Shown here: positions 16,460 through 25,947 of the stretch, piece after piece
Layout: every line of letters starts with the position of its first letter
Numbering within the stretch: the first letter of the stretch is position 1
Source: Bradyrhizobium diazoefficiens
Lineage (GTDB): Bacteria; Pseudomonadota; Alphaproteobacteria; Rhizobiales; Xanthobacteraceae
DNA length: 64,000 bases
NCBI RefSeq assembly: GCF_016612535.1
Contig: NZ_JAENXS010000001.1
Coordinates: forward strand, 2,877,501 to 2,941,500
Direction of reading: 5' to 3'
Position numbers and translations under genes: made by a program
The notes under the pieces: model-generated
Told to the model about the DNA's origin: nothing
Databases searched by the model: none
Seen by the model: the letters and a program-made list of their open reading frames with translations, nothing else

Positions 16460-17191
16460 TCAATTAAACGCCATCCCGCCGCTCAGCGCGACGGTCTGCC
16501 CGGTCATGTAGGCATTGTCGACCAGCAGCATCACGGCCTTCGCCACCTCATCCGCCGTGCCGAAGCGGCCGAGCGGAATGCGGCTGACGAGCTGCGGCTG
16601 GCCGCTCATCATGTCGGTCTCGATCAGCGATGGCGCCACCGCGTTGACGGTGATGCCCTCCTTCACCAGCCGCGCCGCATAGCCGCGCGTGAGCCCCTCC
16701 ATGCCGGCCTTTGACGCGTTGTAGTGCGGGCCGATCGAGCCGGCGCCGCGGGCAGCGCCGGAGGAGATGTTGACGATGCGGCCCCATTTTTGCGCGCGCA
16801 TGGCCGGCAGCACCGCCTGCGTACACAGGAAGGCGGATTTGAGATTGACCAGCATGGTGCGGTCGAAATCGTCCTCCGTGAGATCGTCGATGCCGCGGGT
16901 GATGGCGATGCCGGCATTGTTGACGAGGATGTCGATCGGTCCGAGCTCCGCCGTCACACGTTCGACCATTGCGGCGATGGCCTCGCGCTGCGACACATCT
17001 GCGGCAACGGCCATGGCGCGTCCGCCGCGCTTACCGATGTCTTCCGCCAGCTGCTCGGCCTGCGCGATCTGCTCGCGGCAGTTGATCGCGACGGCCGCGC
17101 CGGCATTGGCGAGCGCACGACAGACGGCTGCACCGATCCCGCGCGAACCGCCGGTAACGAGCGCCGTGCGCCCCTCGTATCTGTCTGACAT
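16460..17191 (-). CDS. SDR-family NAD(P)H oxidoreductase, FabG-like
   Basis: A 243-residue short-chain dehydrogenase. The cofactor motif TGGSRGIG is near the N-terminus, NNAG is central, the catalytic Ser is in NISSGAARG, and YNASK supplies the Tyr and Lys. ATG 17191 gives a standard length; the longer frame to 17245 adds a Pro/Arg-rich stretch unlike the family. It resembles 3-oxoacyl-ACP reductases, but the neighbours give no fatty-acid context, so the substrate is open. Confidence 0.88.
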   Translation of the reverse strand: MSDRYEGRTALVTGGSRGIGAAVCRALANAGAAVAINCREQIAQAEQLAEDIGKRGGRAMAVAADVSQREAIAAMVERVTAELGPIDILVNNAGIAITRGIDDLTEDDFDRTMLVNLKSAFLCTQAVLPAMRAQKWGRIVNISSGAARGAGSIGPHYNASKAGMEGLTRGYAARLVKEGITVNAVAPSLIETDMMSGQPQLVSRIPLGRFGTADEVAKAVMLLVDNAYMTGQTVALSGGMAFN

Positions 17192-17271
17192 GGCAGGTTC
17201 CGTTCCACCCCGATGACCGGATCGTCCGGCAGCAACCGGCGGCATTCAACTCACAAGGTCGCTACACGATT

Positions 17272-17775
17272 TCAGCTCCGCCGGCGCGCCCTGGTGCGGG
17301 CCGCCTTCTTTGCGGCGGCGGAGCGGACCTTGGCGCCCTTGGTATGGCTTGCCTTCCGCGCGGCGGCCGAACGCGACGCAGCGGTTCGCCCGCTCGCGGC
17401 GCGCTTGCCCTGCTTCGACAGCGCGCTGCGCGATGCCGTCGAGCGCGGCTCCTTCTTCAAGACGCCTTCGACCGCGCGCGACACGCGCGGCCGCCGCTTC
17501 GGGGTGCGTTTGCCTTGACCGACTTCATAGGCATATTTGGCGCTACGGCGTGTCGACTTCTTGGTGCGCCCCTTGCGGGGCGGCGGCAGATCGACGCCGG
17601 CGCGGCGCGCCTCGGACAAGCCGATGGCGATAGCCTGCTTCGTCGAGCGCGCGCCATGCTTGCCCTTCCTGATCTTGTCGATCTCGTCTTTGACGAATTC
17701 GCCGGCCTGCGTGCTCGACGATTTTCCCGCGCGCTTGTCCTGCTTGGCTTTGCGAATGATGTTTTGTCTTGGCAT
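17272..17775 (-). CDS. DUF6496-like basic protein with histone-H1-like tail
   Basis: A 167-residue, very basic protein. The first 80 residues (AKQDKRAGKSSSTQAGEFVKD, then DKIRKGKHGARSTKQAIAIGLSEARRAG) look like the DUF6496 domain. The rest is a low-complexity Lys/Arg/Ala/Ser tail with repeated AAxKA-like units resembling histone H1 or bacterial nucleoid proteins. A DNA- or RNA-binding role is inferred from composition only. Confidence 0.75.
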   Translation of the reverse strand: MPRQNIIRKAKQDKRAGKSSSTQAGEFVKDEIDKIRKGKHGARSTKQAIAIGLSEARRAGVDLPPPRKGRTKKSTRRSAKYAYEVGQGKRTPKRRPRVSRAVEGVLKKEPRSTASRSALSKQGKRAASGRTAASRSAAARKASHTKGAKVRSAAAKKAARTRARRRS

Positions 17776-17842
17776 GAGTCAGTTCCCTCCAGGATTCACA
17801 GGGATGTCTGACCGCAACGCACAGGACGGATGATTGATCCAC

Positions 17843-18625
17843 TCAGCCCTTCAGCGCCGCCAGCAATTCATCCGGACGCTCGGTCATGATCATGTGGCCG
17901 GCGCCTGGCACCACGATGGTCTTGGCATGCGGGATCGCCGCGGCGAGCGCCTTACCGGCCTTCACGGGTGTCATCATGTCCCGCTCGCCCAGGATGAGGG
18001 TCGCAGGCACCTTGACGGTCGCGGCCGCCGCCAGCGCATTCGTGTAGGAATTGCAGGCGGACAAATCCTTGAACAGCACGCCTGGCTCGCAGTGCTTTAG
18101 CACCGCCTGCGCGCCACCGTGCATCCACAGTCCCGGTGCGAGGCTGCCGCCGAGTTCGGCGTTGAAGCCGAGGCCCCAGATCGAGACCATGTCGTTTGCA
18201 TCCTGCGAGTTGGCCTCGGCGGCCTTGAGCAGATCCGGGCCGACCGTCATGGTCACGGCCGTGCCGATCAGGCTCAGCGCCGACACCTTGTCGGGATGCC
18301 GCGCGGCCGTCTCCAGCGAGATCAGCGATCCCATGGAGTGGCCGATCAGATGCGCCTTTGTCGCGCCGGCGGCGGTGATCAGCACGGCCGTCCAGTCGGC
18401 CATCTCTGCGATATCAGACAGTGACGGTCCAGCCGAGCGGCCGTGGCCGGGCAGGTCGGGCGCCAGCACGCCAAAACCGTGATGGGCGAACCAGCGCGTA
18501 TGCAGCGCCCAGGTCGAATGGTCGAAGCCGGCGCCGTGGATGAAGGCGACGGTGGGCAGCGCCTTGTCGAAGTCGCGGCCGCCGGTTGCGACAAAAACCT
18601 CGGCGCCGTTGACGGAGAGCTTCAT
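17843..18625 (-). CDS. Alpha/beta hydrolase
   Basis: A 260-residue alpha/beta hydrolase. The oxyanion strand is VAFIHGAGFDHSTW, the nucleophile elbow GHSMGS, the acid is probably in LGERDMMTPV and the histidine in PGAGHMIMTERPDE. ATG 18625 is chosen because it follows the metY-like stop by 4 bases and begins the beta-1 strand; the frame extends further upstream only in antisense. Likely an esterase or lactonase; the pairing with a sulfhydrylase gene suggests co-transcription, not a known joint role. Confidence 0.85.
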   Translation of the reverse strand: MKLSVNGAEVFVATGGRDFDKALPTVAFIHGAGFDHSTWALHTRWFAHHGFGVLAPDLPGHGRSAGPSLSDIAEMADWTAVLITAAGATKAHLIGHSMGSLISLETAARHPDKVSALSLIGTAVTMTVGPDLLKAAEANSQDANDMVSIWGLGFNAELGGSLAPGLWMHGGAQAVLKHCEPGVLFKDLSACNSYTNALAAAATVKVPATLILGERDMMTPVKAGKALAAAIPHAKTIVVPGAGHMIMTERPDELLAALKG

Positions 18626-18629
18626 CGTG

Positions 18630-19925
18630 TCAAACCTTCTGCGAGATGCGCAGTGCCTGCGCCAGATCGTCGATGATGTCGGAGGCCGTCTCGATGCCGA
18701 CCGACAGCCGCACCAGCTCCTCGCCGATGCCGGCAGCCCTGAGCTGCTCGGCATCCATCTGCTGATGCGTGGTCGAGGCAGGGTGGATCACGAGCGTCTT
18801 GGCGTCGCCGACATTGGCGAGATGGCTGACCATGCGCAGGGACTCGATGAACTTGCGGCCCGCGGGCCGGCCGCCCTTGATGCCGAAGGAGACGATCGAG
18901 CCGGCGCCACGCGGCAGCAACGTCTTTGCGAGCTGATAGTCGGGATGGTTTTCCAGTGAAGGATGCAGCACCCAGTCGACGGCCTTGTTGGCTTTCAGTG
19001 CCTCCAGCACCAGATGCGTGTTCTGCATGTGGCGGTCCATGCGCACGCCGAGCGTCTCGACGCCCTGCAACAGCTGGAACGCGTTGGTCGGCGACAGGCA
19101 GGCGCCGAAATCGCGCAGGCCCTCGGTGCGGGCGCGCATGATGAAGGCGGCCGTGCCGAACTGCTCGTCGAAGACGATGCCGTGATAGCCGCCATAGGGT
19201 TCGGTCAGCACGCCGAACTTAGCCGATGCGCGCCAGTCGAACCGGCCGCCGTCGACGATGGCGCCGCCGATCGCGATGCCGTGGCCGCCGATCCATTTGG
19301 TCGCCGAATGCATCACGATGTCGGCGCCGAGCTCGATCGGACGGCTGAGATAGGGCGTCGCAAACGTGTTGTCGATCAGCAGCGGAATTTTTGCGTCATG
19401 CGCGATCGCCGCGACCTTTGGAATGTCCAGCACCTCGAGTCCGGGATTGCCGATGGTCTCGCCGATCACCAGTTTCGTGTTCGGCTTGATCGCCGCGCGG
19501 AACGCGTCGAGATCGCGCGGCTTGACGAATGTGGTGGTGATGCCGAAGCGCGGCAACGTGTGCGCCAGCAGATTGATGGTGCCGCCATAGAGCGAGCTCG
19601 ACGCCACGATATGGTCGCCGGCGTTCAACAGCGTCGCGATGGCGAGATGCAGCGCGGCCATGCCGCTCGCGGTGCAGATCGCGCCGACGCCGCCTTCCAG
19701 CGCCGCGAGCCGCTCTTCCAGCACGCCGGTGGTCGGATTGGAGATGCGCGTGTAGATGTGGCCGGCGCGCTCCAGATTGAACAGCGCGGCGGCGTGATCG
19801 GAGTCCTGGAACACGTAGGACGTGGTCTGGTAGATCGGCACCGCGCGGGCCCCGGTCGCGGGATCCGGGTGCTGGCCCGCATGCAGGCTCAGGGTCTCGA
19901 AGGCAGGCGGTTTTGGCGCGGGCAT
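18630..19925 (-). CDS. O-acetylhomoserine sulfhydrylase (MetY-type)
   Basis: A 431-residue PLP enzyme of the Cys/Met-metabolism family. It makes homocysteine from O-acetylhomoserine and sulfide in direct methionine synthesis. The opening FETLSLHAGQHPDPATGARAVPIYQTTSY, the active-site YTRISNPT, and the PLP lysine in MHSATKWIGGHG are plain. Its length and LHAGQxPDP opening fit MetY rather than the shorter cystathionine enzymes. The upstream 220 bases were inspected for a SAM riboswitch, but none could be established. Confidence 0.9.
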   Translation of the reverse strand: MPAPKPPAFETLSLHAGQHPDPATGARAVPIYQTTSYVFQDSDHAAALFNLERAGHIYTRISNPTTGVLEERLAALEGGVGAICTASGMAALHLAIATLLNAGDHIVASSSLYGGTINLLAHTLPRFGITTTFVKPRDLDAFRAAIKPNTKLVIGETIGNPGLEVLDIPKVAAIAHDAKIPLLIDNTFATPYLSRPIELGADIVMHSATKWIGGHGIAIGGAIVDGGRFDWRASAKFGVLTEPYGGYHGIVFDEQFGTAAFIMRARTEGLRDFGACLSPTNAFQLLQGVETLGVRMDRHMQNTHLVLEALKANKAVDWVLHPSLENHPDYQLAKTLLPRGAGSIVSFGIKGGRPAGRKFIESLRMVSHLANVGDAKTLVIHPASTTHQQMDAEQLRAAGIGEELVRLSVGIETASDIIDDLAQALRISQKV

Positions 19926-20055
19926 GCGTGGCCTCGTTGATCGGTCGGCGGAGGCCGCCCTTGTGCCACAAAACGGTGCGGCACGTCAGCCCATTGACAG
20001 CGTCGCGTGACGGCTCGCAGCGATGACGTGTGATGCGAGCTGTGGCGTCGAACGC

Positions 20056-20095
20056 GGTGCGCTCCCTCCCCCGCAAGCGAGGGAGGGAGCGCACC
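20056..20095. terminator. Long perfect hairpin between metY-like and LLM oxidoreductase genes
   Basis: A perfect 15-bp stem, GGTGCGCTCCCTCCC and GGGAGGGAGCGCACC, closes a 10-base loop. It lies 52 bases past the stop of the leftward LLM gene, so it probably ends that transcript. It has no T-run. Confidence 0.6.
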
Positions 20096-20146
20096 TCCGT
20101 CGTCGCGACAAAACCTGATCTTATCGCACTCCCGGGCGCGCCGCTC

Positions 20147-21142
<996 letters not shown>

Positions 21143-21199
21143 GGGAAGGTCCGGTGAGGGGGATCTGCGCGTCTGAGAGGATCACATGTAATGTCACCG

Positions 21200-21287
21200 C
21201 GTAGGATGGGTAGAGCACTCGCGAAACCCATCATGTTTCGTCGTCGAAGGTCGCGACGGGTTTCGCTTGCGCTCTACCCATCCTACG
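21200..21287. repeat. Palindromic intergenic repeat (CGTAGGATGGGTAGAGC type)
   Basis: Outer arms CGTAGGATGGGTAGAGC and GCTCTACCCATCCTACG are perfect inverted copies of 17 bases. Inner arms GCGAAACCC and GGGTTTCGC also pair. A close relative lies at 23172-23256. It sits between divergent genes. Confidence 0.7.
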
Positions 21288-21414
21288 ACGCGTCCGCACC
21301 CGGGTTCACAACCCTGTTATGCGACCTGGTGCAGCCGTGCTCCGAACTGGGCGTTTCGCACGTGTTGTTGTACCTTCCGCAGAACCGTCGCGCCATCTGC
21401 CCGGAGGAACCGAC

Positions 21415-21918
21415 ATGACCATCGTCGTACTCAACCGCCGCAACCTGCTCGCCGCCGGCGGCTCCGTCATTGCAACCGGAATTTTGGCGGCCGGAGCTTC
21501 TGGCCTGCTGCTGCCCGCCCGTGCGGAAGGCCTCGCGCCGACTGAATCAATGACGGGCGGGGCGAACAACTACCGCAAGGGCGCGCCGATCGTGGAGCGG
21601 ATCGGAAAGGGCGGCTTCTGGATGAGCGGCACCGTGCGTCGCGCCGGCGACGGGGCACCGCTTGCCGGGCAGCGCATCCAGATCTGGGCGCACACGGTCG
21701 AAGGCCAGGAGCCCGAGCCGCAGAGCCATGGCGCCACGCTCACCGACAAGGACGGGGCGTTCCGGCTCGAGATGCCGCAGATCATTCCCATCTTCGGCCA
21801 GCCGCATGGTCACCTCGCTTATGACAGCGGCGAATTCAAAACCGTCTTTCTGCGGCCGGTGATGCGGAGCGCGAAGGAGACCAGCCTCGAGGCGCACTTC
21901 GTGCTTCAGCCGGCCTGA
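21415..21918 (+). CDS. Tat-exported dioxygenase/carboxypeptidase-regulatory-fold protein
   Basis: A 167-residue protein with a twin-arginine-type signal (NRRNLLAAGGSVIATGILAAG; start ATG 21415 behind GGAGG). The mature part has GKGGFWMSGTVRRAGDGAPLAGQRIQIW and GATLTDKDGAFRLEM, like the beta-sandwich of intradiol ring-cleavage dioxygenases and their relatives. HGHLAYDSGEFKTVFLR follows. The Tyr/His iron ligands of true intradiol enzymes are not clearly all present in so short a protein. It is followed after 5 bases by a heme-type membrane protein, suggesting a periplasmic redox pair. Confidence 0.7.
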   Translation: MTIVVLNRRNLLAAGGSVIATGILAAGASGLLLPARAEGLAPTESMTGGANNYRKGAPIVERIGKGGFWMSGTVRRAGDGAPLAGQRIQIWAHTVEGQEPEPQSHGATLTDKDGAFRLEMPQIIPIFGQPHGHLAYDSGEFKTVFLRPVMRSAKETSLEAHFVLQPA

Positions 21919-21923
21919 CCGCG

Positions 21924-22550
21924 TTGCAAGTGCAGGAGTGGAGATCGGCCCGGGTGACCCTGATCTGGGCCGCCCTTGCTGTGGCCATTGCCGTGCCGAT
22001 CGCGCTCGCAGCAGAGAGCGAGCAGATCGCATGGCGCGGTCCGATCTACATCCTCGCCGGATTCGCAGGCATCGTTGCCCTCGGCCTCGTGCTGGTTCAG
22101 CCGCTGCTGATTGGTGGATATTTGCCGGGACTGTCGGCTTACCGTACACGGCGCGCCCATCACTGGATCGGCGGCGCGCTGGCTCTGGCGGTGGTGATCC
22201 ATGTCGCCGGCCTCTGGATCACCAGCCCGCCCGACATGGTCGACGCCCTGACCTTCTCATCGCCGACGCCGTTCTCCCCCTTTGGCGTGATCGCGATGTG
22301 GGCCATCTTCGCGGTCGCGCTTCTGGCTGCACTGCGCCGGCGGTTGGGACTGCGACTGCGAACCTGGCGCATCGCCCATATTCCACTCGCGATCGTCATC
22401 GTCGCCTGCAGCGTGGCCCATTGCCTGCTGATCGAGGGGACGATGGAGACGATCTCGAAGGCGGTGCTTTGCGCAGCTGTGCTTGCGGCAACCATCAAGG
22501 TCATGGCCGACCTCTGGCGAAAGCGAACGCTGCGCGGCGAGAGGGCGTAG
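21924..22550 (+). CDS. Ferric-reductase-like transmembrane protein
   Basis: A 208-residue integral membrane protein with about six helices. Histidines in helices (HHWIGGALALAVVIHVAGLW, then RIAHIPLAIVIVACSVAHCL) are spaced as heme b ligands in ferric-reductase-like/MsrQ-type proteins. The frame begins at TTG 21924 or GTG 21930; neither has a strong Shine-Dalgarno sequence. It likely passes electrons across the membrane to the exported protein just upstream. No cytoplasmic flavin/NAD domain is attached. Confidence 0.75.
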   Translation: MQVQEWRSARVTLIWAALAVAIAVPIALAAESEQIAWRGPIYILAGFAGIVALGLVLVQPLLIGGYLPGLSAYRTRRAHHWIGGALALAVVIHVAGLWITSPPDMVDALTFSSPTPFSPFGVIAMWAIFAVALLAALRRRLGLRLRTWRIAHIPLAIVIVACSVAHCLLIEGTMETISKAVLCAAVLAATIKVMADLWRKRTLRGERA

Positions 22551-22556
22551 GAGGTT

Positions 22557-22645
22557 CGTAGCCCGGATGGAGCGAAGCGCAATCCGGGACAATTGCGTCC
22601 GTTGCTGATGGTCCCGGATTAGGCTTGCGCTCCATCCGGGCTACG
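22557..22645. repeat. Palindromic intergenic repeat (CGTAGCCCGGATGGAGC type)
   Basis: Outer arms CGTAGCCCGGATGGAGC and GCTCCATCCGGGCTACG are perfect 17-base inverted copies. GCGCAATCCGGGAC and GTCCCGGATTAGGCTTGCGC form the inner part. The same family recurs at 28679-28766. Confidence 0.7.
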
Positions 22646-22688
22646 CCACTGATTTGCCGCTGATGGCGACGGGAGATATCTTCGCGCG

Positions 22689-23156
22689 ATGACTGCGAGT
22701 TCCCCCGATCTGAAAGCGTTCCTGCTCGCGACGCCGTTCTTCGGCGGTCTCCCCGATGCGAGCCTTGATCTCCTGATATCGATGCTGGTCGAGTGCCGCT
22801 TCGATGCCGGCGCGGCCGTCGTGGCGGAAGGCGAACCGGGACGCTCGTTGTTCATCGTCAAATCCGGCCAGCTGGCGGTGAGCAAACGGGCGGACTCGGG
22901 AAGCGTCGTCCCGATTTCCGTTCTGAAGCCCGGCGATTTCTTTGGTGAAATGACGCTGATCGAAATGCAGAACCGATCCGCCACGGTGATCGCGGAGAAT
23001 CCGACGGTGCTGTACGAGCTGACGGCCCAAAAGCTCTACGCCTGCTACAAGGCCGACATCCATGCCTATGTGATCGTCCTGCAGAACATCAATCGCGAAT
23101 TATGCCGGCGGCTGCGCCGATCGGATGAGCGATTCACGGGGCATCAGGTTTCGTGA
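22689..23156 (+). CDS. Stand-alone cyclic-nucleotide-binding (CNB) domain protein
   Basis: A 155-residue protein consisting of one CNB/Crp-like beta-roll. FFGGLPDASLDLLISM opens it, then VVAEGEPGRSLFIVKSGQLAV and LKPGDFFGEMTLIEMQNRSATVIAE, the phosphate-binding cassette region. There is no DNA-binding helix-turn-helix after it, so it is not a Crp-type regulator. It may be a sensing subunit or partner. Flanked by palindromic repeats on both sides; transcribed alone. Confidence 0.85.
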   Translation: MTASSPDLKAFLLATPFFGGLPDASLDLLISMLVECRFDAGAAVVAEGEPGRSLFIVKSGQLAVSKRADSGSVVPISVLKPGDFFGEMTLIEMQNRSATVIAENPTVLYELTAQKLYACYKADIHAYVIVLQNINRELCRRLRRSDERFTGHQVS

Positions 23157-23171
23157 CGGCAAGCGATGGAG

Positions 23172-23256
23172 CGTAGGATGGGTGGAGTGCTTGCGAGACC
23201 CATCATGCTTGGCCACCGAACAAGGTCTCGGTGGGTTTCGCTTCACTCTACCCATC
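23172..23256. repeat. Palindromic intergenic repeat, same family as 21200-21287
   Basis: It begins CGTAGGATGGGTGGAGTG and ends CACTCTACCCATC, with inner GCGAGACCCATCATGCTTGG as in the 21200 copy. The right arm is shorter, so this copy is slightly truncated. Confidence 0.65.
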
Positions 23257-23407
23257 TGAGTTCAGCCATGACAAGCTGCCCGATCAATCGAGCGCCGCTA
23301 GGCGGTCCAGAGCTATCGGTTGATCCACTAAGCCGTCGCGCGTCCCCGGCCTTGCATTCGCCTGCTGGTTGCAAGAACATGCTCGCTTTCATACCCAGGG
23401 GGCGTCG

Positions 23408-24307
23408 ATGCCGGTCGATCACGAGTTTGGGGGACAACACACCGAACTGAAATTGTCGATCGTTGAAGGCTATCTCAATGCCTACACGCTCGCGCTGCGC
23501 ACCTACTTCAAACATCTTTGGTACATCGATGCCTTCGCGGGGACAGGTAGCCGCACGGTCCGCACTGAGCGACGCGGAGCAACATTAGTCGAGACGCCGG
23601 TGCCGGAAGTCATCGAAAAGCGCCGCGGCTCGGCGCAAATTGCACTGGACGTCAACCCGGCCTTTGACTTCATCGTGTTCATTGAAAAGAACAGGAACTA
23701 CGCTGCCGCACTGCATGATCTCGCCGCCAAGTACCTTCAGCGCAGAATCTTTGTGGCAGAGGAGGATGCGAATTCGGCCTTGAAGTCGCTGGTAGCGAAC
23801 AACTCATGGCTGGACAAGCGCGCCGTGGTTTTCCTCGATCCTTACGGCATGGAAGTGGAGTGGACCACTCTACAGGCGCTAGCTGGCACGGAGGCAATAG
23901 ACGTCTGGTTCTTATTCCCTTTGGCAGGCCTGTTTCGGCAGGCGACCCGTAAGCTCACGGATATCGACGATCACAAACGCACAGCCCTTACCAGGATGTT
24001 TGGCTCAGATTCTTGGGAAACCGAGCTTTATCCCAGCGGCGCGCCTGACATGTTCGGCGATCTTCCGGAGCGGCGGCGCGAACTTGATCCAAGAGGATTG
24101 GAACGATACGTGCAACGGAGGTTGAGCGAGATTTTCGCCGCTGTGCTCGATCCTCTCGCCCTTCCTATCGACCGCGGTCCGCAGATGTTCTCGCTGTTCT
24201 TGTGCATTTCAAACAAATCGCCAGAAGCCATTGGCCTCGCACGCCGCATTGGCAATTACCTGTTAGACCCGAAGCGGCATCTCATCATACGTCCGCCCAC
24301 GCAATAG
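23408..24307 (+). CDS. tcmP: Three-Cys-motif partner protein TcmP
   Basis: A 299-residue protein of the TcmP family, named for pairing with DUF5131/three-Cys-motif proteins such as the convergent neighbour. The N-terminal HTELKLSIVEGYLNAY is typical. YIDAFAGTGS and VVFLDPYG look like motifs I and IV of a Rossmann methyltransferase fold. ATG 23408 fits this N-terminus; the upstream extension in frame to 23369 is rejected. Its 3' end overlaps the DUF5131 gene by 45 bases. Lower GC than its surroundings suggests acquisition. Function is unknown. Confidence 0.82.
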   Translation: MPVDHEFGGQHTELKLSIVEGYLNAYTLALRTYFKHLWYIDAFAGTGSRTVRTERRGATLVETPVPEVIEKRRGSAQIALDVNPAFDFIVFIEKNRNYAAALHDLAAKYLQRRIFVAEEDANSALKSLVANNSWLDKRAVVFLDPYGMEVEWTTLQALAGTEAIDVWFLFPLAGLFRQATRKLTDIDDHKRTALTRMFGSDSWETELYPSGAPDMFGDLPERRRELDPRGLERYVQRRLSEIFAAVLDPLALPIDRGPQMFSLFLCISNKSPEAIGLARRIGNYLLDPKRHLIIRPPTQ

Positions 24308-25024
24308 ACGACCGGTCGCCTTCTTGTTCTTCCCGCCCCACTGCTTGAAAAAAAAGTAAGTGTCGTACCGACGACACGTTCGCTCGATCTCATCAACCCA
24401 CGCCGGATTCATCGGCCTGGCACGCGGCCCACTTTCGCCGCCGACAATCGCCCAATGAATCCCGGAAAGATCTGCCGCAGCGACCGAGCCCAAAAGCGGC
24501 TCAAACGAAATGAACCTGATCGCGGATCGAACCCGGCGCAGTTCGTCGATCCGATCGAGATAGTTTGCGCTCTCAACGCTCGTGCCCAGCCACACGTTCG
24601 GCAAGAGCGCCAACGACGATGTGATCGCAGCCATCCGATCAGGCCGCTTCGTCAGGATCTGATACGTGTGTTGAGGTGTCGCTTCCATCGTCGACCACAC
24701 CTCGGCGACGAACTCGGCGGGCACATTCACATGGAACAGGTCGGACATCGAGTTGACGAAAATCTGCCGCGGCTTCTTCCACCTCACAGGAACTGCCAAA
24801 GCCTCTCGGTCAAGAACGATCTTACCGGTCCAGACCGCACGTCCACCGCTCGTGCGAGTAAGCGCGCGGTACTTCTTCGCACCCATCGCGTCAAGTCGCG
24901 CCGCCATCCGCATTGCGTAACAATTCGTGCATCCCGGCGAAAGCACGGTGCAGCCAGCGACAGGGTTCCAGGTAGCGTCTGTCCACTCAATCGACGTCTC
25001 AGCCATCAGAGTTCTCCCGCGCAT
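24263..25024 (-). CDS. DUF5131 (phage Gp37/Gp68-like) three-Cys-motif protein
   Basis: A 253-residue protein starting near MAETSIEWTDATWNPVAGC. Its three cysteines (C-x6-C-x2-C, in GCTVLSPGCTNCYAM) are the defining motif and could bind an iron-sulfur cluster, as in radical-SAM-like proteins. Other family segments are IFVNSMSDLFH, YQILTKRPDRM, WLGTSVES and WAIVGGESG. A second in-frame start (MAETS, residue 7) is the more usual family start. It is convergent with and overlaps tcmP. This family occurs in phages and islands; its biochemical role is not established to my knowledge. Confidence 0.85.
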   Translation of the reverse strand: MRGRTLMAETSIEWTDATWNPVAGCTVLSPGCTNCYAMRMAARLDAMGAKKYRALTRTSGGRAVWTGKIVLDREALAVPVRWKKPRQIFVNSMSDLFHVNVPAEFVAEVWSTMEATPQHTYQILTKRPDRMAAITSSLALLPNVWLGTSVESANYLDRIDELRRVRSAIRFISFEPLLGSVAAADLSGIHWAIVGGESGPRARPMNPAWVDEIERTCRRYDTYFFFKQWGGKNKKATGRLLRGRTYDEMPLRV

Positions 25025-25872
25025 TCAACCGCGAGTATCGCGACACACGGTTAAATAGCCGTTTCTCGAATCCATGGCGAGCGTTAAGGCGCTTGCGCGT
25101 TGCGCGGCAGCTGGGGACCTGTCTTGCACTCAAACCCCCCTGCAACAACGACAGCGACCGAAGCCGCTTCGCCGACCCGACCCGTCGGGCAAAACACCCA
25201 CCTCCCGCCAAACCCCGTCAACCCTCCCCCGCAAAAATATTCCACTTTACCGAAATTCGGAATGGCGGTATCTATCCGCCATCCCGGCCCGATGGAGAGG
25301 GGCGATCGTACGTCGTCACGAACGTGGGTTGGGGTGCGGTGGACGCGGCAGCGCCGGCGCGGATGTGGGAGCAGGGCGGGCAGAGGATTGAGCCGAACCC
25401 CGTGAGCTCACCGCAAGCCGTGTCGAACGAACGGCGCCTGTATCCAGTGAAGCCTTGAGTCTAGCCGGCGTGTCCGGCGTAGCCCCTGGGCGGAGCCGGA
25501 ATCGCTGCGTACGGCAAAACCGTGTGGTCTCGGCTGTCGTCGCTACAGCCAAGCTTCTGCGACGATGCATCGTCCCAACCGGGCGCGGTGCGTCAACGGG
25601 TCGCGAAGTGATGGTGACAACAGGAACTCGTCGCCAGGGAGAGCACGGCATACGCCGTCAACCCATCGCGCAGGGAAGGCCGAGTGTTCGGCGTCACCTG
25701 TATGCTGCTGTGCGGTTTCCTTGCGCTGCACTTTCGCGCAGCGGACCGCGGGTGCCCGTCGGCACCCGGTCTTCCCTGCGCCTTCTTCACAGAGGAGGGC
25801 GAAAGCGGAGAGCAAAACTCGGGCCTCTCCCGCCGCGAGAATGCCGATCTATGCTCATTTCCAGAGATGGAA
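25025..25872. other. Gene-free stretch between DUF5131 gene and tRNA-Thr
   Basis: No convincing protein-coding gene is seen over about 850 bases; open frames here lack family features and start signals. The left part (25078-25320) is Pro/Arg-codon-like noise. The right part (25590-25790) folds strongly and is annotated separately. Confidence 0.6.
25668..25781. ncRNA. Candidate structured RNA or folded repeat
   Basis: A 14-bp outer stem pairs GCGCAGGGAAGGCC (25668-25681) with GGTCTTCCCTGCGC (25768-25781), with one G-T wobble. Inside are a perfect 7-bp hairpin, GGGTGCC-CGTC-GGCACCC (25750-25767), and a weaker CGCTGC...GCAGCG stem. Similar sequence is, from memory, repeated in Bradyrhizobium genomes, so it could be a repeat family rather than one RNA gene. 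Strand is undetermined. Confidence 0.4.
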
Positions 25873-25947
25873 TGGTGCTGCCAGACAGGATTGAACTGTC
25901 GACCTCTCCATTACCAATGGAGTGCTCTACCACTGAGCTACGGCAGC
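25873..25947 (-). tRNA. tRNA-Thr (anticodon GGT)
   Basis: A 75-base cloverleaf on the minus strand. The acceptor stem GCTGCCG pairs with TGGCAGC (one G-T); the D arm has GCTCAGTGGTAGAGC. The anticodon stem CTCCA/TGGAG holds the loop TTGGTAA (anticodon GGT). The T arm reads GGTTCAATCC-like (CAGTTCAATCCTG), and CCA is encoded. Confidence 0.95.

Noticed and set aside
19926..20146. SAM riboswitch upstream of the metY-like gene
   Set aside because: Riboswitches are common before such genes in alphaproteobacteria, but no convincing conserved core could be seen here by eye. A covariance-model search with the SAM-II family would decide it.
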